Assembly: GCA_041908795.1 (NCBI GenBank)
Contig: JAYRER010000023.1
Location: forward strand, 1-45,932
Length of the DNA: 45,932 nucleotides
Reading direction: 5' to 3'
Source of the DNA: CAYLHB01 sp041908795
GTDB lineage: Bacteria; Patescibacteriota; Minisyncoccia; Phycocordibacterales; UBA12088
The notes beneath the pieces were generated by a model. It made no database searches. It was not told the DNA's origin and was given only the letters and a program-made list of their open reading frames with translations. This document shows positions 1-8,798 of this stretch, piece by piece (within the stretch, counting starts at the first letter, position 1; each line of letters opens with the position of its first letter). A program made the position numbers and the translations under genes.

Positions 1-88
1 AACCAAACATGCGAGCCTAGGAAAGTTCCGCATACTAGTCGGAAATGATATGTGTTGATTCGACCGGCCACTTCACACGATCTTTGTA

Positions 89-718
89 TTACTCTCGAGT
101 ATCAATAAAGGTAATGATGGGCTGAATGATATCGACAAACGCGAAGCCTTTATGGCGCATCGCCGCCTGCATGATTTCCTTCGTCTTCACGATATCGCTC
201 GCAAACGTACGAGCCACGAATGTCGCACCGAGTGAGAGCATCACCACGGCGGGGTTTATGGGCTCATCGTATGAGCCGTATGGGGTAGTACCTCCCTTGA
301 AACCCTTAGGGCTTGTTGCGGTCGCCTGACCCGTAGTGAGGGCAAAGAGCTGGTTGTTGTGCAAAAAAATGGAAATATCAGTGTTGCGTATTGCCGCGTG
401 TGCAAGGTGGTTAAACCCTTCCGAGAGTGAGTCACCATCCCCTGTGAATGTCACTACAGTGAGCGCGGGGTTTGCCAGCTTCACCCCAGTCATCACGGGA
501 ATAATACGACCATGGAGCCCGTTCACGGTGTTAACCTCGAGGTAGTCGCTTATTTTTCCATGGCACCCCACGCCCGCACCCGCGACCATATTGTGGAGTG
601 CCATCTCACCTTGCTCCACCATCTCGGTCACCGCTTGGCGAAATGAAACCAAGATTTGGCTGTTGGGACACCCGGGACACCAAGTCACTTTTATATCGGT
701 TGCAAGGTTGGGCGCCAT
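89..718 (-). CDS. korB: 2-oxoacid:ferredoxin oxidoreductase, beta (TPP-binding) subunit, C-terminally shortened
   Basis: Beta subunit that binds thiamine diphosphate and one [4Fe-4S] cluster in oxidative decarboxylation of a 2-oxoacid to acyl-CoA with ferredoxin as acceptor. Visible: CPGC at residues 14-17, GxGCHGK with Cys52, and the TPP motif GDGDSLSEGFNHLAHA. The start lies 5 nt after the korA stop, so the two are co-transcribed. At 209 residues it is much shorter than the usual 280 or so. The fourth cluster ligand of the family lies in QPCVTF, but here the sequence is QPIITF (Ile201). Just past the TAA stop the same frame reads YKDRV, which resembles the family continuation, before another stop. 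Either a truncated but used protein or an early pseudogene. Substrate (pyruvate or 2-oxoglutarate) cannot be told. Confidence 0.85.
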   Translation of the reverse strand: MAPNLATDIKVTWCPGCPNSQILVSFRQAVTEMVEQGEMALHNMVAGAGVGCHGKISDYLEVNTVNGLHGRIIPVMTGVKLANPALTVVTFTGDGDSLSEGFNHLAHAAIRNTDISIFLHNNQLFALTTGQATATSPKGFKGGTTPYGSYDEPINPAVVMLSLGATFVARTFASDIVKTKEIMQAAMRHKGFAFVDIIQPIITFIDTRE

Positions 719-723
719 GTTCT

Positions 724-2445
724 TTATAGTAAGCGGGTAATTTCCTCCGCAAGCTCGGTCGGTGTAAACGGCTGCGCATCGTACTTCAACACCTTCTTCG
801 TAATTTCAATGGATGTTTTCTCGCGAATGAGCGCGGCGAGCTGTGCGGTGTGGTTCGCTTCAACATCAATAAGTACACGCGCACCGGCAAGTTCCGCCTT
901 CACCCTATCGGCGTCAAACGGCTCGAGCCAGAGAACCTGCACCACCTTCACAGGAGTCGCCACCTGCTTCACGGCCTCAAGGAGCGCACCCTTGGTGGAA
1001 CCCCAACACACTACCACCACGTCGCTCCCAAGATCGCCATACACCTTTACCGTGGGGAAGAACGTAAATTCACGGTACAAGCCGTCGAGCTTGCGGAACC
1101 GTTTGTCCTGCATCGCCTGTACTTCGCTCGCAATCTCCGTCGCCTCACCTTCCTCGTTATGCTCGTAGCTCGTCGCCTTCACCACGGTGTCCTCGGTACC
1201 CGGGAACGCAATAGGCGAAATACCGTCCTCGGTTATGGCGTAACGATTATATGACTTCCCTGTGACCTCAGCGCGTTTTCCGAGATCGGCACCAAAGCGA
1301 GACTCATCGAGGGTGAGTGAGGCGTACGATTCGGAGAGATGCTTATCGGCGAGGAGTATCGTGGGAATCTGGTACTTCCATGCGAGATTAAACACGTCCG
1401 CCGCGCAGGTGAAGCACTCCTCGATGTCGCCCGGTGCTACCACGAGCCGCGGGAACTCACCGTGCCCCGCGTGAATAATGAAGCGTAAATCCCCTTGGCT
1501 CGTGTGCGTCGCCACGCCCGTCGCCGGCCCCATACGCATGGTGATGAGCATGGGGAGCGGAAGCTCGGCGACGCCGGCAAAAGAGAACGTCTCCTGCATG
1601 AGGGCGAACCCTCCGTTTGCGGTGCCAAGAGCGGTGCGCTTCCCCGCATAGACGGCTCCAAGTGCCATGTTCATGACGGAAATCTCATCTTCAGGGTGTA
1701 CCACGATGACACCGCGATCCTTCCCAGCCCGCGCAAGAAATTGGAGTGCAGAAGTCGAGGGTGTCATGGGGTAGCCCACGTACATTTCAAGACCCGCCGC
1801 GAGGAAGCCCTTCATGGCCGCCTTGTTGCCGTCAAAAATTTCCCCACTGTCACGTGCCGTGGCGGGAATACAGCACGTAATTTGCGTGTACTGCGCTTCT
1901 TTGAGGAAGTCGTACCCCCGCTCAATGAGTGCACGGTTAAGGTCCGCGCCCACCTGTGCGAAGACCTTGTTGGTGAGCGTCCGCACGCGCTCAAGCGGAA
2001 GACCGAGTGTGTAGGCAAACGCACCGAATGCAACCGAGCTTCGGGCGACGAGCGGGGCCTTGAGCTCCTCGGTAATCGCCTTCATCGGTATGGCAATGAG
2101 GGGCACCCCCACATCCTTGAGCGCATCCGCGTGCGTGCTCTCCACAAAAACGAATGCGCCGGGTTTGAGCTCACTCTGGTGCACGCGCACACTCTCCGCA
2201 TTCACCGCAACGAGCACGTCGAGCTCTCGATAGTCGGCACGCACCTCCTCGGTATGAAAACTGATGCGCGAAAAGTTATGCCCGCCCCGAATGAGCGAGG
2301 GGTAATCGAACGAAGAGAAGGTGTGGTACCCGAGCTCCGTTAAAAACTCGCTCCAGTTCACCCCCGCCTCGCGGATGCCGTCACCTGCGGCACCACCTAT
2401 CGCAATGGTGCGCACCCCAGCACTCCAACCGGTTTCCCCTGTCAT
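724..2445 (-). CDS. korA: 2-oxoacid:ferredoxin oxidoreductase, fused gamma-alpha subunit
   Basis: A 573-residue fusion of the gamma domain (N-terminal ~190 residues, glycine-rich GGAAGDGI near residue 17, YPSLIRGGHN) and the alpha pyrimidine-binding domain (from about residue 200, with GYPMTPSTS and HPEDEISVMNMALGA). This is the usual bacterial/archaeal KorA-type fusion that pairs with KorB. I chose the internal ATG at 2445 rather than the upstream start at 2520: homology begins right after it, and a TATACT box sits 7 nt before it. Operon korA-korB. Electrons would go to ferredoxin and possibly to the hydrogenase encoded at 3.2-5.1 kb (inference). Confidence 0.92.
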   Translation of the reverse strand: MTGETGWSAGVRTIAIGGAAGDGIREAGVNWSEFLTELGYHTFSSFDYPSLIRGGHNFSRISFHTEEVRADYRELDVLVAVNAESVRVHQSELKPGAFVFVESTHADALKDVGVPLIAIPMKAITEELKAPLVARSSVAFGAFAYTLGLPLERVRTLTNKVFAQVGADLNRALIERGYDFLKEAQYTQITCCIPATARDSGEIFDGNKAAMKGFLAAGLEMYVGYPMTPSTSALQFLARAGKDRGVIVVHPEDEISVMNMALGAVYAGKRTALGTANGGFALMQETFSFAGVAELPLPMLITMRMGPATGVATHTSQGDLRFIIHAGHGEFPRLVVAPGDIEECFTCAADVFNLAWKYQIPTILLADKHLSESYASLTLDESRFGADLGKRAEVTGKSYNRYAITEDGISPIAFPGTEDTVVKATSYEHNEEGEATEIASEVQAMQDKRFRKLDGLYREFTFFPTVKVYGDLGSDVVVVCWGSTKGALLEAVKQVATPVKVVQVLWLEPFDADRVKAELAGARVLIDVEANHTAQLAALIREKTSIEITKKVLKYDAQPFTPTELAEEITRLL

Positions 2446-2536
2446 TGCTTCCAGTATACCTGTGGTACGTGCACCGCCCCAAGCGAGATGTCCACGAAAC
2501 ACAGGAGGGTGCCGAAGCACCCTCTTAGTTTTTCTC

Positions 2537-3073
2537 CTAGTGAATTAAGACATTGTCATCTTTTGCATGGTCGCCACCACTTTCTCCGGGCAGTACGAAG
2601 TCGTCGTTATCGCCACTTGTTGCCACAATCAAGTCGACATCTTGAGTGGCCACAAGCAGATACCCAGAGATATCAACCATAAGAAAGTGAACCCGAGCAA
2701 GCCACTGTTTTCTGAACCACGATTCGGCGATATCGAATGAGCGCGTGAGTGAGTAGCGTGCTCCAACCTCTGACTCAAGCCTAGTGAGACGCCAACTACT
2801 CTCTCGAAAAAAATCATCGATGGCACTTATCACGCGAGCATCAACGCATTGGATGCCAAGATTGATATCAACTGCGACAAATCGCGCTCCTTTCACTACG
2901 ATTGACTCGAGACAAATGAAGTGCGTCGGACCATCGTCTTCCACATCCACTACCACAACAAGGTGTGTCGTGCTCTGCTCTTTCACCACTTCAGGTGCGT
3001 AACCGAGCATACTAAGAATTTTAGAAATTCTTAAAATCGTACGAAGTCGAGCGTCTCGTTGGGCTCGTGTCAT
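2537..3073 (-). CDS. Hypothetical protein, 178 aa
   Basis: No recognised family. The protein is soluble-looking, starts with an Arg-rich segment, has a central hydrophobic beta-rich stretch (HLVVVVDVEDDGPTHFICLE) and an acidic C-terminal tail. It lies between korA and the divergent hydrogenase genes. The start is supported only by the open frame. It could be a real lineage-specific gene; the antisense frames are less convincing. Confidence 0.5.
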   Translation of the reverse strand: MTRAQRDARLRTILRISKILSMLGYAPEVVKEQSTTHLVVVVDVEDDGPTHFICLESIVVKGARFVAVDINLGIQCVDARVISAIDDFFRESSWRLTRLESEVGARYSLTRSFDIAESWFRKQWLARVHFLMVDISGYLLVATQDVDLIVATSGDNDDFVLPGESGGDHAKDDNVLIH

Positions 3074-3128
3074 ACCACACTCCCAGTCTTTTCACTATTC
3101 CTTCATCAATCGTACAATGCGCACTTTT

Positions 3129-3155
3129 TTTGTCAAACATCCCTTAGTTGTATAG
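3129..3155 (+). promoter_or_regulatory. Probable sigma70-type promoter of the hydrogenase genes
   Basis: TTGTCA, 15-nt spacer, TATAGT, about 50 nt upstream of the hydrogenase small-subunit start. The match is moderate. Confidence 0.4.
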
Positions 3156-3208
3156 TTGGGGTGACTTTTCCCCTCGCTTTTTTTGCACGCATCCCGTACC
3201 ATGTACGC

Positions 3209-3724
3209 ATGGACACCTCGCACGAGAAGATAAAAATCGGCTGGTTCGTGTTCTCATGCAGTGAGGACAATACCATTATGTTCACCGAGCTCATGAACGA
3301 CCACTGGCAGGAGTGGAAACAGCTCTTCGACTTTCGCCACGTGAAGGTACTCAAAAAAAACAACATCTACGATGCGTTCGACATTGCGTTTATTGAGGGC
3401 GCCATTGCAAGCCCCGCACATGAGGAGAAGCTCAAAGACATCCGCAGTCGCTCAAAGAAGCTCGTTGCGGTCGGCGCTTGTGCGGTCACAGGCCTGCCCG
3501 CGAGCCAGCGCAACACCTTCACCGATGCGCAAAAAGAGGCGATTCAGTTTCTTGTAGATCGCTTCGGAGCGCTCCCCACCGTGAAGAAGGTGGCTGATGT
3601 AGTCGCTGTGGACGCGTCGGTGCCGGGCTGTCCCATGAACACTGACCTTTTCTTGAAGGCGGTGAACGGGCTGGTGCTAGAGCTAAGACCTCAATTGACA
3701 CAACCGGAGGGAATTGGTTCTTAA
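3209..3724 (+). CDS. [NiFe] hydrogenase small (electron-transfer) subunit, group 3-like
   Basis: 171-residue small subunit resembling the core of cytosolic group 3 hydrogenases (for example archaeal sulfhydrogenase delta subunit). Visible: IGWFVFSC near the N-terminus, DIAFIEGA, VGACAV (Cys91) and PGCP (Cys141). In the family the first motif is CxxC; here it is Cys17-Ser-Glu-Asp20, so one proximal-cluster cysteine is replaced by Asp. The C-terminal region that holds further clusters in many group 3 enzymes is absent. The start at 3209 is the first ATG before the homologous part. Its partner large subunit follows after a 121-nt palindromic repeat. The diaphorase subunits (HydB/HydG) usual for group 3b operons are not in the window. 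Confidence 0.8.
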   Translation: MDTSHEKIKIGWFVFSCSEDNTIMFTELMNDHWQEWKQLFDFRHVKVLKKNNIYDAFDIAFIEGAIASPAHEEKLKDIRSRSKKLVAVGACAVTGLPASQRNTFTDAQKEAIQFLVDRFGALPTVKKVADVVAVDASVPGCPMNTDLFLKAVNGLVLELRPQLTQPEGIGS

Positions 3725-3840
3725 TGCAAAGAGCAAATATCAAAATGCAAATCGACAGTGTAAAAATGAAAAAATTACGACGTGGATATCTTTGCATTTT
3801 GCCTTGTCACTTTGCATTTTGATTTTTAATTATTGAATTC
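3722..3840. repeat. AT-rich interrupted palindrome (R1) between hydrogenase genes
   Basis: Two imperfect inverted arms of about 45 nt rich in CAAAATGCAAA / TTTGCATTTTG, with a short GC-richer centre (TACGACGTGG). Similar arms recur at 26624-26673, 40303-40423, 41011-41066 with 41248-41306, and 42388-42505. It fills the gap between the two hydrogenase subunit genes. Confidence 0.75.
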
Positions 3841-3845
3841 CTACC

Positions 3846-5141
3846 ATGCACTCATTCGACCTTGATCTCGAGCACATCACCAAGATAGAGGGTGACGCAT
3901 CCATCTTCATCAAGGTGGAAGAGGGGAAAGTGACCGACGTGCGCTTCAAGACCGAAGAGTACAAGCGTTTCTTCACCGAGGCTCTGAAGGGCAAGAGTAT
4001 CATGGCGGTGCCCTCCCACCTCTCACGCATCTGTGGCACCTGTAGTAATGCCCACATCATGGCGGCCATCGAGGCGTGCGAGCATGCGCTCGACATCACC
4101 CCGAGTGCGCAAACCGACATGCTCCGGGCACTCACCATGCACGGGCTCATCATCCGCGACCACGCGCTCCACCTCTACCTTTTTGCGCTCCCCGACATCT
4201 ACGATAAAGACGCGTTCCTCGACTTTGATGAGAACGACCCCCACCAGCACCAGCTCCTCCATGACGGCTTCGACATCAAGCGCGCGGGAAATTTCCTCGC
4301 AACCCTGGTCGCAGGCCGCTCCGTACATGCGATGTACCCTACGATAGGCGGCTTTATAAAGTTTCCCGACGAAGCGGGCATCAAGGAGGCGGTCGAGAAG
4401 CTTAAAGCGGCACGTGAACCCGCGCTCCGCATCGTCGAGGAGTTCCGCAAGGCGCCTTTTCATTTCGACCGCAAGACCAACTTCATGGGGCTGGTGCCCG
4501 ACGGCTCGTTCGGCTACATCAAGGGCAAGATCATGACCAGTAACGGTATTCAGTATGAGGAGGCGGACTACCGCTCGCTCCTCGAGCACGTCGTCCTCCC
4601 CTACTCGCAAGCGTCCGCGTATAAGTCGAGTGGCGAAAGCTACATGGTGGGAGCCCTTGCGCGTGTGAATGTCGCAAAGGACAAGCTCCACCCAAACACC
4701 AAGGCGTCACTTCCCGATGCACTCTCACTCTTCCCCTCGACCGACATCTTCCACAACAACCTTGCACAGGCGATTGAAATAGTGCACTCCATAGATGAGT
4801 CAATCGATCTCCTCGAGCAGAACCGCTTTGCCCCTGAGCCCATCAAAAAGGTCCCCTACCGCGAGGCGGTGGGGGTGGGCGTCGTGGATGCTCCACGCGG
4901 CCTCCTCTACCACAGGGTACACATCAACGACCAAGGCGTGGTGCAAGACGGCGAGGTCATTGTGCCGACCGGCCAAAACCAAATAAATATCGAGGAGGAT
5001 GCGGGCCGCCTCGTACAGGGACTTCTTGACGCGGGCACCACCAACCAGGCGGTTATCACCTTCGAGCTCGAGAAGCTCATTCGCGCGTACGACCCCTGCA
5101 TGAGCTGTGCGGCTCACTTCCTCAAGGTGCACTGGGAGTAG
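3846..5141 (+). CDS. [NiFe] hydrogenase large (catalytic) subunit
   Basis: 431-residue catalytic subunit binding the Ni-Fe(CN)2CO centre. The four Ni/Fe cysteines are intact: L1 motif RICGTCSNAH (Cys63, Cys66) and L2 motif DPCMSCAAH (Cys418, Cys421). Seven residues (425-431) follow His424; this short tail is the piece normally removed by an endopeptidase after nickel insertion, and a candidate protease is encoded convergently at 5255-5659. Group 3-like (cytosolic; no Tat signal on the small subunit). Likely co-transcribed with the small subunit, with a strong terminator just downstream. Physiological direction (H2 evolution or uptake) cannot be told. Confidence 0.93.
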   Translation: MHSFDLDLEHITKIEGDASIFIKVEEGKVTDVRFKTEEYKRFFTEALKGKSIMAVPSHLSRICGTCSNAHIMAAIEACEHALDITPSAQTDMLRALTMHGLIIRDHALHLYLFALPDIYDKDAFLDFDENDPHQHQLLHDGFDIKRAGNFLATLVAGRSVHAMYPTIGGFIKFPDEAGIKEAVEKLKAAREPALRIVEEFRKAPFHFDRKTNFMGLVPDGSFGYIKGKIMTSNGIQYEEADYRSLLEHVVLPYSQASAYKSSGESYMVGALARVNVAKDKLHPNTKASLPDALSLFPSTDIFHNNLAQAIEIVHSIDESIDLLEQNRFAPEPIKKVPYREAVGVGVVDAPRGLLYHRVHINDQGVVQDGEVIVPTGQNQINIEEDAGRLVQGLLDAGTTNQAVITFELEKLIRAYDPCMSCAAHFLKVHWE

Positions 5142-5226
5142 TAGCGACTACGCCTTCAGCCACACTCCCTCGTTCTCCCCTACCCGTTCGACACTTCTCC
5201 TGCGGTTTCTCTATGTGTGGATACTG

Positions 5227-5268
5227 GAATTCTAGAATTTGCACTACATAAATTCTAGAATTCTTTTT
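5227..5268 (+). terminator. Intrinsic terminator of the hydrogenase operon
   Basis: Perfect 14-bp stem (GAATTCTAGAATTT and its complement), 9-nt loop, then TTTTT. It overlaps the 3' end of the convergent protease gene. Confidence 0.85.
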
Positions 5269-5659
5269 CACCTCTTGGATTTTTTGTTACGAGAGTATCC
5301 AGCATTTCGATAAGCCAGGTACGCGCATCCTCTTTTGTGCAGGTTGCGGGAACGCCAAAAATCGTCACCCCCTTCACTTGCCCCACCTTCTTGAGCAACA
5401 CGAGGTTCGCATACGCATCAAAATCATGGCACGTGATGCGTGGTGCCGCCATGAAGGTTGAGAGGTCGTTGAATACGGTACATTTTTCAATGCCCACCAC
5501 CGTATCAATGATGATCATGTGATCGGGCACGTCCCAGTCTTCATTGGGGTCGAGTTGTATGAAATCGATGTCGGGAAACCGCTTCTGAAGCTCGGGCACG
5601 AGGAGTATCGGCAGTGCATCCATTGCCACATCTTCATTGCCAAAAACAAATACTTCCAT
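5255..5659 (-). CDS. Hydrogenase maturation protease (HycI/HoxW family)
   Basis: 134-residue protein that would clip the large-subunit tail after Ni insertion. Visible family features: FGNED near residue 7 (metal-binding Glu), IIIDTV (Asp) and CHDFD (His), the three nickel-sensing ligands of this family in the right order. It lies convergent to the hydrogenase genes and downstream of the HypC-like and DUF6390-like genes, but a terminator separates it from them. The other Hyp proteins (HypA, B, D, E, F) are not in this window. Confidence 0.8.
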   Translation of the reverse strand: MEVFVFGNEDVAMDALPILLVPELQKRFPDIDFIQLDPNEDWDVPDHMIIIDTVVGIEKCTVFNDLSTFMAAPRITCHDFDAYANLVLLKKVGQVKGVTIFGVPATCTKEDARTWLIEMLDTLVTKNPRGEKEF

Positions 5660-5682
5660 GGAGACAGTTTCCCACGTGTAGG

Positions 5683-5721
5683 AAAAAAAGAAAGCCGGTT
5701 GACCACGTCACTCCGGCTTTC
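5683..5721 (-). terminator. Intrinsic terminator after the HypC-like gene
   Basis: Stem GAAAGCCGG / CCGGCTTTC followed by a T7 run on the minus strand. Confidence 0.8.
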
Positions 5722-5739
5722 AAATTCCGTGCCTTGTTG

Positions 5740-6228
5740 TTAGACCACCTCGCAGATACATCCTGCGTGGACGTAGACCGTATCACCCACAGCAACACCA
5801 AGGCGGTGGATATTGAATACGTCTTCGGCACACAGGGTTCCATTCCTTTTGTAACCGACCGAAACTTTCACATCGTGAGAGAGAGCACGCACCGTCGCCA
5901 AGTACACGGGCGTGCGCCTATCACGCTCGTTGTGATACTTTTGCCAGTAGCTTTTCATGCCTTCCGCGCTCTCTGGGAGGTCATGCTCCTTCAATGCTCG
6001 AAACGGCTTGGGAAACCACTGTTTGATTTGCTCCGCAGTCGGCATAGTGCCGCGTTTAGCGAGTTCCATCGCAAGATGTACATCGGCTTCGGTCATGCTT
6101 GACATGCCATGTAGTTGATTGCCGATACATCCTGCGGCATAGCGCCAAACGACAGCGTGGATGGTTAGGTGAACGTCATTGTGTGCCTGGGTAGTAGAAA
6201 CATCTGACAAGGCTGTTTCATTGAACAT
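5740..6228 (-). CDS. Protein with HypC-like C-terminal domain, hydrogenase-associated
   Basis: 162 residues. The last ~45 residues (VAVGDTVYVHAGCICEVV) resemble the C-terminal half of HypC/HupF, the chaperone that delivers the iron centre to hydrogenase large subunits (family pattern GDYVLVHAGFAI). The N-terminal ~115 residues are unrecognised and the HypC Met-Cys start is absent, so it would not act as a standard HypC. An AAAGGAG sequence precedes the ATG. Located between DUF6390-like and protease genes next to the hydrogenase, which supports a maturation role. Assignment is tentative. Confidence 0.5.
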   Translation of the reverse strand: MFNETALSDVSTTQAHNDVHLTIHAVVWRYAAGCIGNQLHGMSSMTEADVHLAMELAKRGTMPTAEQIKQWFPKPFRALKEHDLPESAEGMKSYWQKYHNERDRRTPVYLATVRALSHDVKVSVGYKRNGTLCAEDVFNIHRLGVAVGDTVYVHAGCICEVV

Positions 6229-6258
6229 TGCTGTATACTCCTTTCTGCAAGAACCATA

Positions 6259-6999
6259 TCACAACAACCTATGTACTGCATTCGCAATTCGTAACGCGCT
6301 TTCGGTATACCGCCTAAGGCGCTTTACAGTGGAACTATGAACCACCTCACACGGTACATCCCAGTGCATCGTAATCCACTGCCCCACCGTGAGCATCTCG
6401 ATATCGTAGTCCGCTTCGAGCCGTCGCAGAACCGTTTTTTCTGTCGGTTCTCCCAGAGCGAGGGCTCCCTCAACAACGACAAGCGGTTCAAACAAGACCG
6501 TGATTTTTGGCCCGTCAACCGCCCTCACTCGTCCCCAGCTGATGCGACAGCTGTCCATAAACTCCACGCTCGCCTCGACCTCCTGGTGGCCCATTTTCTT
6601 GGGCACGTTGAGGACGTGGTAGGTGTGACTAGGTAACATCCCCGCTCCCACTCTCCCCTCGAGGATTCGCCACTTCGGGAGCGTCAACCGGTCCTTGAGG
6701 CGCAAATCATCCGCAAGGTACGTATGGAGCTCACCGCGATCCACCGCATCGAGAAGCTCATTCCCCAGCCAGTACGCCTCGACCACACGCGGGTCAAACG
6801 GGTCTTCAATGTGGTTACTCCGTGCAATGCGTTTCAGGTACGGATAGAGTACCTCGAAGCCGGTGAGGAGCTTCTGGAGCCCGAAGTCGGTAAAGCCCGC
6901 ATTCACGTAGTCCCATATCTCTCGGTTTGCATCGGGGCCGCAAAAATGAAGCCGGTTTGGCCCGAACGCATAACGAGAGCACCGCAGTACGCCGTCCAT
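6259..6999 (-). CDS. DUF6390-like protein, hydrogenase-associated
   Basis: 246 residues from the preferred ATG at 6999. N-terminus MDGVLRCSRYAFGPNRLHFC followed by GPDANREIWDY is like a family I remember as DUF6390, found near [NiFe] hydrogenase and hyp genes; I am not certain of the family number. No membrane segment. The start is chosen because the family-like sequence begins there and a TACACT box lies 7 nt upstream, as in other leaderless-type starts here. A longer frame reaches 7092. Function unknown; a maturation or assembly role is inferred from neighbours. Confidence 0.6.
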   Translation of the reverse strand: MDGVLRCSRYAFGPNRLHFCGPDANREIWDYVNAGFTDFGLQKLLTGFEVLYPYLKRIARSNHIEDPFDPRVVEAYWLGNELLDAVDRGELHTYLADDLRLKDRLTLPKWRILEGRVGAGMLPSHTYHVLNVPKKMGHQEVEASVEFMDSCRISWGRVRAVDGPKITVLFEPLVVVEGALALGEPTEKTVLRRLEADYDIEMLTVGQWITMHWDVPCEVVHSSTVKRLRRYTESALRIANAVHRLL

Positions 7000-7164
7000 G
7001 GTATGTAGTGTAGCATTCCGATTACCGTGTCTCGAATAGCCTTGTGCAGTGGTACAGCGTCCTTCGCGAAACACGATCCATGTGTGGAACATAAGGTCAG
7101 CTGATCACAGGGCACGGCAATTACGCCTTGTGAAAGCATGTGTTCTGCGGTACTCTCGACAGCT

Positions 7165-8652
7165 ATGCCAGCAAATGACGGACTTATCACTTTCTCTGCG
7201 ATCTCTTACGAGCATGAGCCGTTAAAGCCGCTCCTGACGCAAGCGAGTTTCTCCGTACGTCGTGGAGCAAAGCTCACACTTATGGGCCAGAATGGCGCCG
7301 GGAAGAGCACCCTGTTCGGACTCATCACCGGAGCACACAAACCTGAGAGTGGAGCGGTGCACATTGCACCACGCACCACGATCGCCCATGCGCGCCAGGT
7401 GATACCCAGAGACGAGCTCACACTCACGGTGAGAGAGTTTTTCTCCAGATGCTTCACTATTCCAGTGTATGACATTGACCCGCGCATTGATGCCGTGCTG
7501 GATGTGGTACACCTTGCACCCACACAGAAAGCACAGAAAGAGAGCATGAGAGACCGCACAATTGGCTCATTCTCAGGTGGCCAACAGGCGCGCCTCCTCC
7601 TTGCCTCGGCACTTATACAGGATGCGGATATTCTCCTCCTTGATGAGCCAACCAACAACCTCGACAAAGAGGGGATTGCACACCTTACCGAATACCTGAA
7701 GCAGTACCGAAAAACAGTACTCGTGATTTCACATGATGCAGACTTTTTAAATGCGTTCACCCACGGGGTGCTCTACCTCAACGTGCAGACCAAAGCCGTG
7801 GAGCGGTATGACGGTACCTACCACGACGTGGTCGCTGAGATAGCTGCACGCGTCGAAAAAGAAAAACGCAAGAATGCACAAATGGAAAAGGAGATGCGTG
7901 CGAAGAAGGAGAAGGCCAACTACTTTGCGCACAAGGGCGGCAACTTGCGCGCCGTCGCAAAGCGCATGCGAGAGAAGGCAGAGGAGTATGAAGAGAGCAA
8001 AGTGGAGGTGCGACGCGACGACAAGACGATTCGGCCATTCACCATTCCTACACAGGAGCACCTCCCCCTTGAGGTACTCAAGCTCACCTCCTACAAGGTG
8101 GTACACGACCACACACCAAAGACGGTACGTTGTGACCTTACTCTGCGCCGAGGCAAGCACCTGCACATTGTTGGAAAGAATGGAGTAGGAAAGACCACAC
8201 TCCTCGAATCACTTGCCTCGGGACACGCACGAGGTGAACATGTGACCGATGGAGTAAAGATTGGCTACTACCGACAAGACTTTTCAAACCTGAACTTTGA
8301 CCAGACTGTACTTGAGCTCCTTATGGAGGCGGCGGAGCGTAGGAGCGAAGAAGAAATACGCGGTCTCGCGGCAGGCTTTCTCCTTACGGGCGACATCGTC
8401 TTTAAGAAAGTAAAGTACCTCTCAGAAGGACAGAAGGGACTCCTTGCCTTTGCGCGCCTCGTCCTAGTGTGCCCGGGTCTCCTCATTCTCGATGAGCCCA
8501 CCAACCACATCAACTTTAGGCATATCCCCACGATAGCGCGAGCCCTGCACGAGTATTCCGGAGCACTCATTCTCGTCTCCCACGTACCAGAGTTTGTCGC
8601 TCAGGTGCGCATAGACGAGACGCTTGATCTTTCAAAATCTGTAGGTAGATAA
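7165..8652 (+). CDS. ABC-F family ATPase (ribosome-associated type)
   Basis: 495 residues with two ABC cassettes and no membrane segments, the ABC-F layout; relatives act on the ribosomal E-site or in antibiotic protection. First cassette: GQNGAGKST, signature FSGGQQAR, LLLDEPTNNLD. Linker is charged and helical (residues ~230-290, many KEK/RMREKAEE). Second cassette: GKNGVGKTT, signature LSEGQKG (degenerate), LLILDEPTNHINF where the family usually has NHLD. Start at 7165 fits homology. Divergent from the DUF6390-like gene. Confidence 0.9.
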   Translation: MPANDGLITFSAISYEHEPLKPLLTQASFSVRRGAKLTLMGQNGAGKSTLFGLITGAHKPESGAVHIAPRTTIAHARQVIPRDELTLTVREFFSRCFTIPVYDIDPRIDAVLDVVHLAPTQKAQKESMRDRTIGSFSGGQQARLLLASALIQDADILLLDEPTNNLDKEGIAHLTEYLKQYRKTVLVISHDADFLNAFTHGVLYLNVQTKAVERYDGTYHDVVAEIAARVEKEKRKNAQMEKEMRAKKEKANYFAHKGGNLRAVAKRMREKAEEYEESKVEVRRDDKTIRPFTIPTQEHLPLEVLKLTSYKVVHDHTPKTVRCDLTLRRGKHLHIVGKNGVGKTTLLESLASGHARGEHVTDGVKIGYYRQDFSNLNFDQTVLELLMEAAERRSEEEIRGLAAGFLLTGDIVFKKVKYLSEGQKGLLAFARLVLVCPGLLILDEPTNHINFRHIPTIARALHEYSGALILVSHVPEFVAQVRIDETLDLSKSVGR

Positions 8653-8786
8653 GAGCTTCAACGCGTGCTGATAAAAACTCGCCTCATTGGTAGTGAAAAA
8701 ATGTCTACACACGCTTATTGACAGTAGCACACCATCGCAAGGCGCATCTACGACATCACCATCGCGCACCACGCCATGCGTACTGG

Positions 8787-8798
8787 TATACTGCAGGC
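8787..8798 (+). promoter_or_regulatory. -10 box 6 nt before sufB start
   Basis: TATACT followed by GCAGGC and then ATG. A transcript starting about 7 nt after the -10 box would begin at the start codon. No good -35 is visible. Confidence 0.5.
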
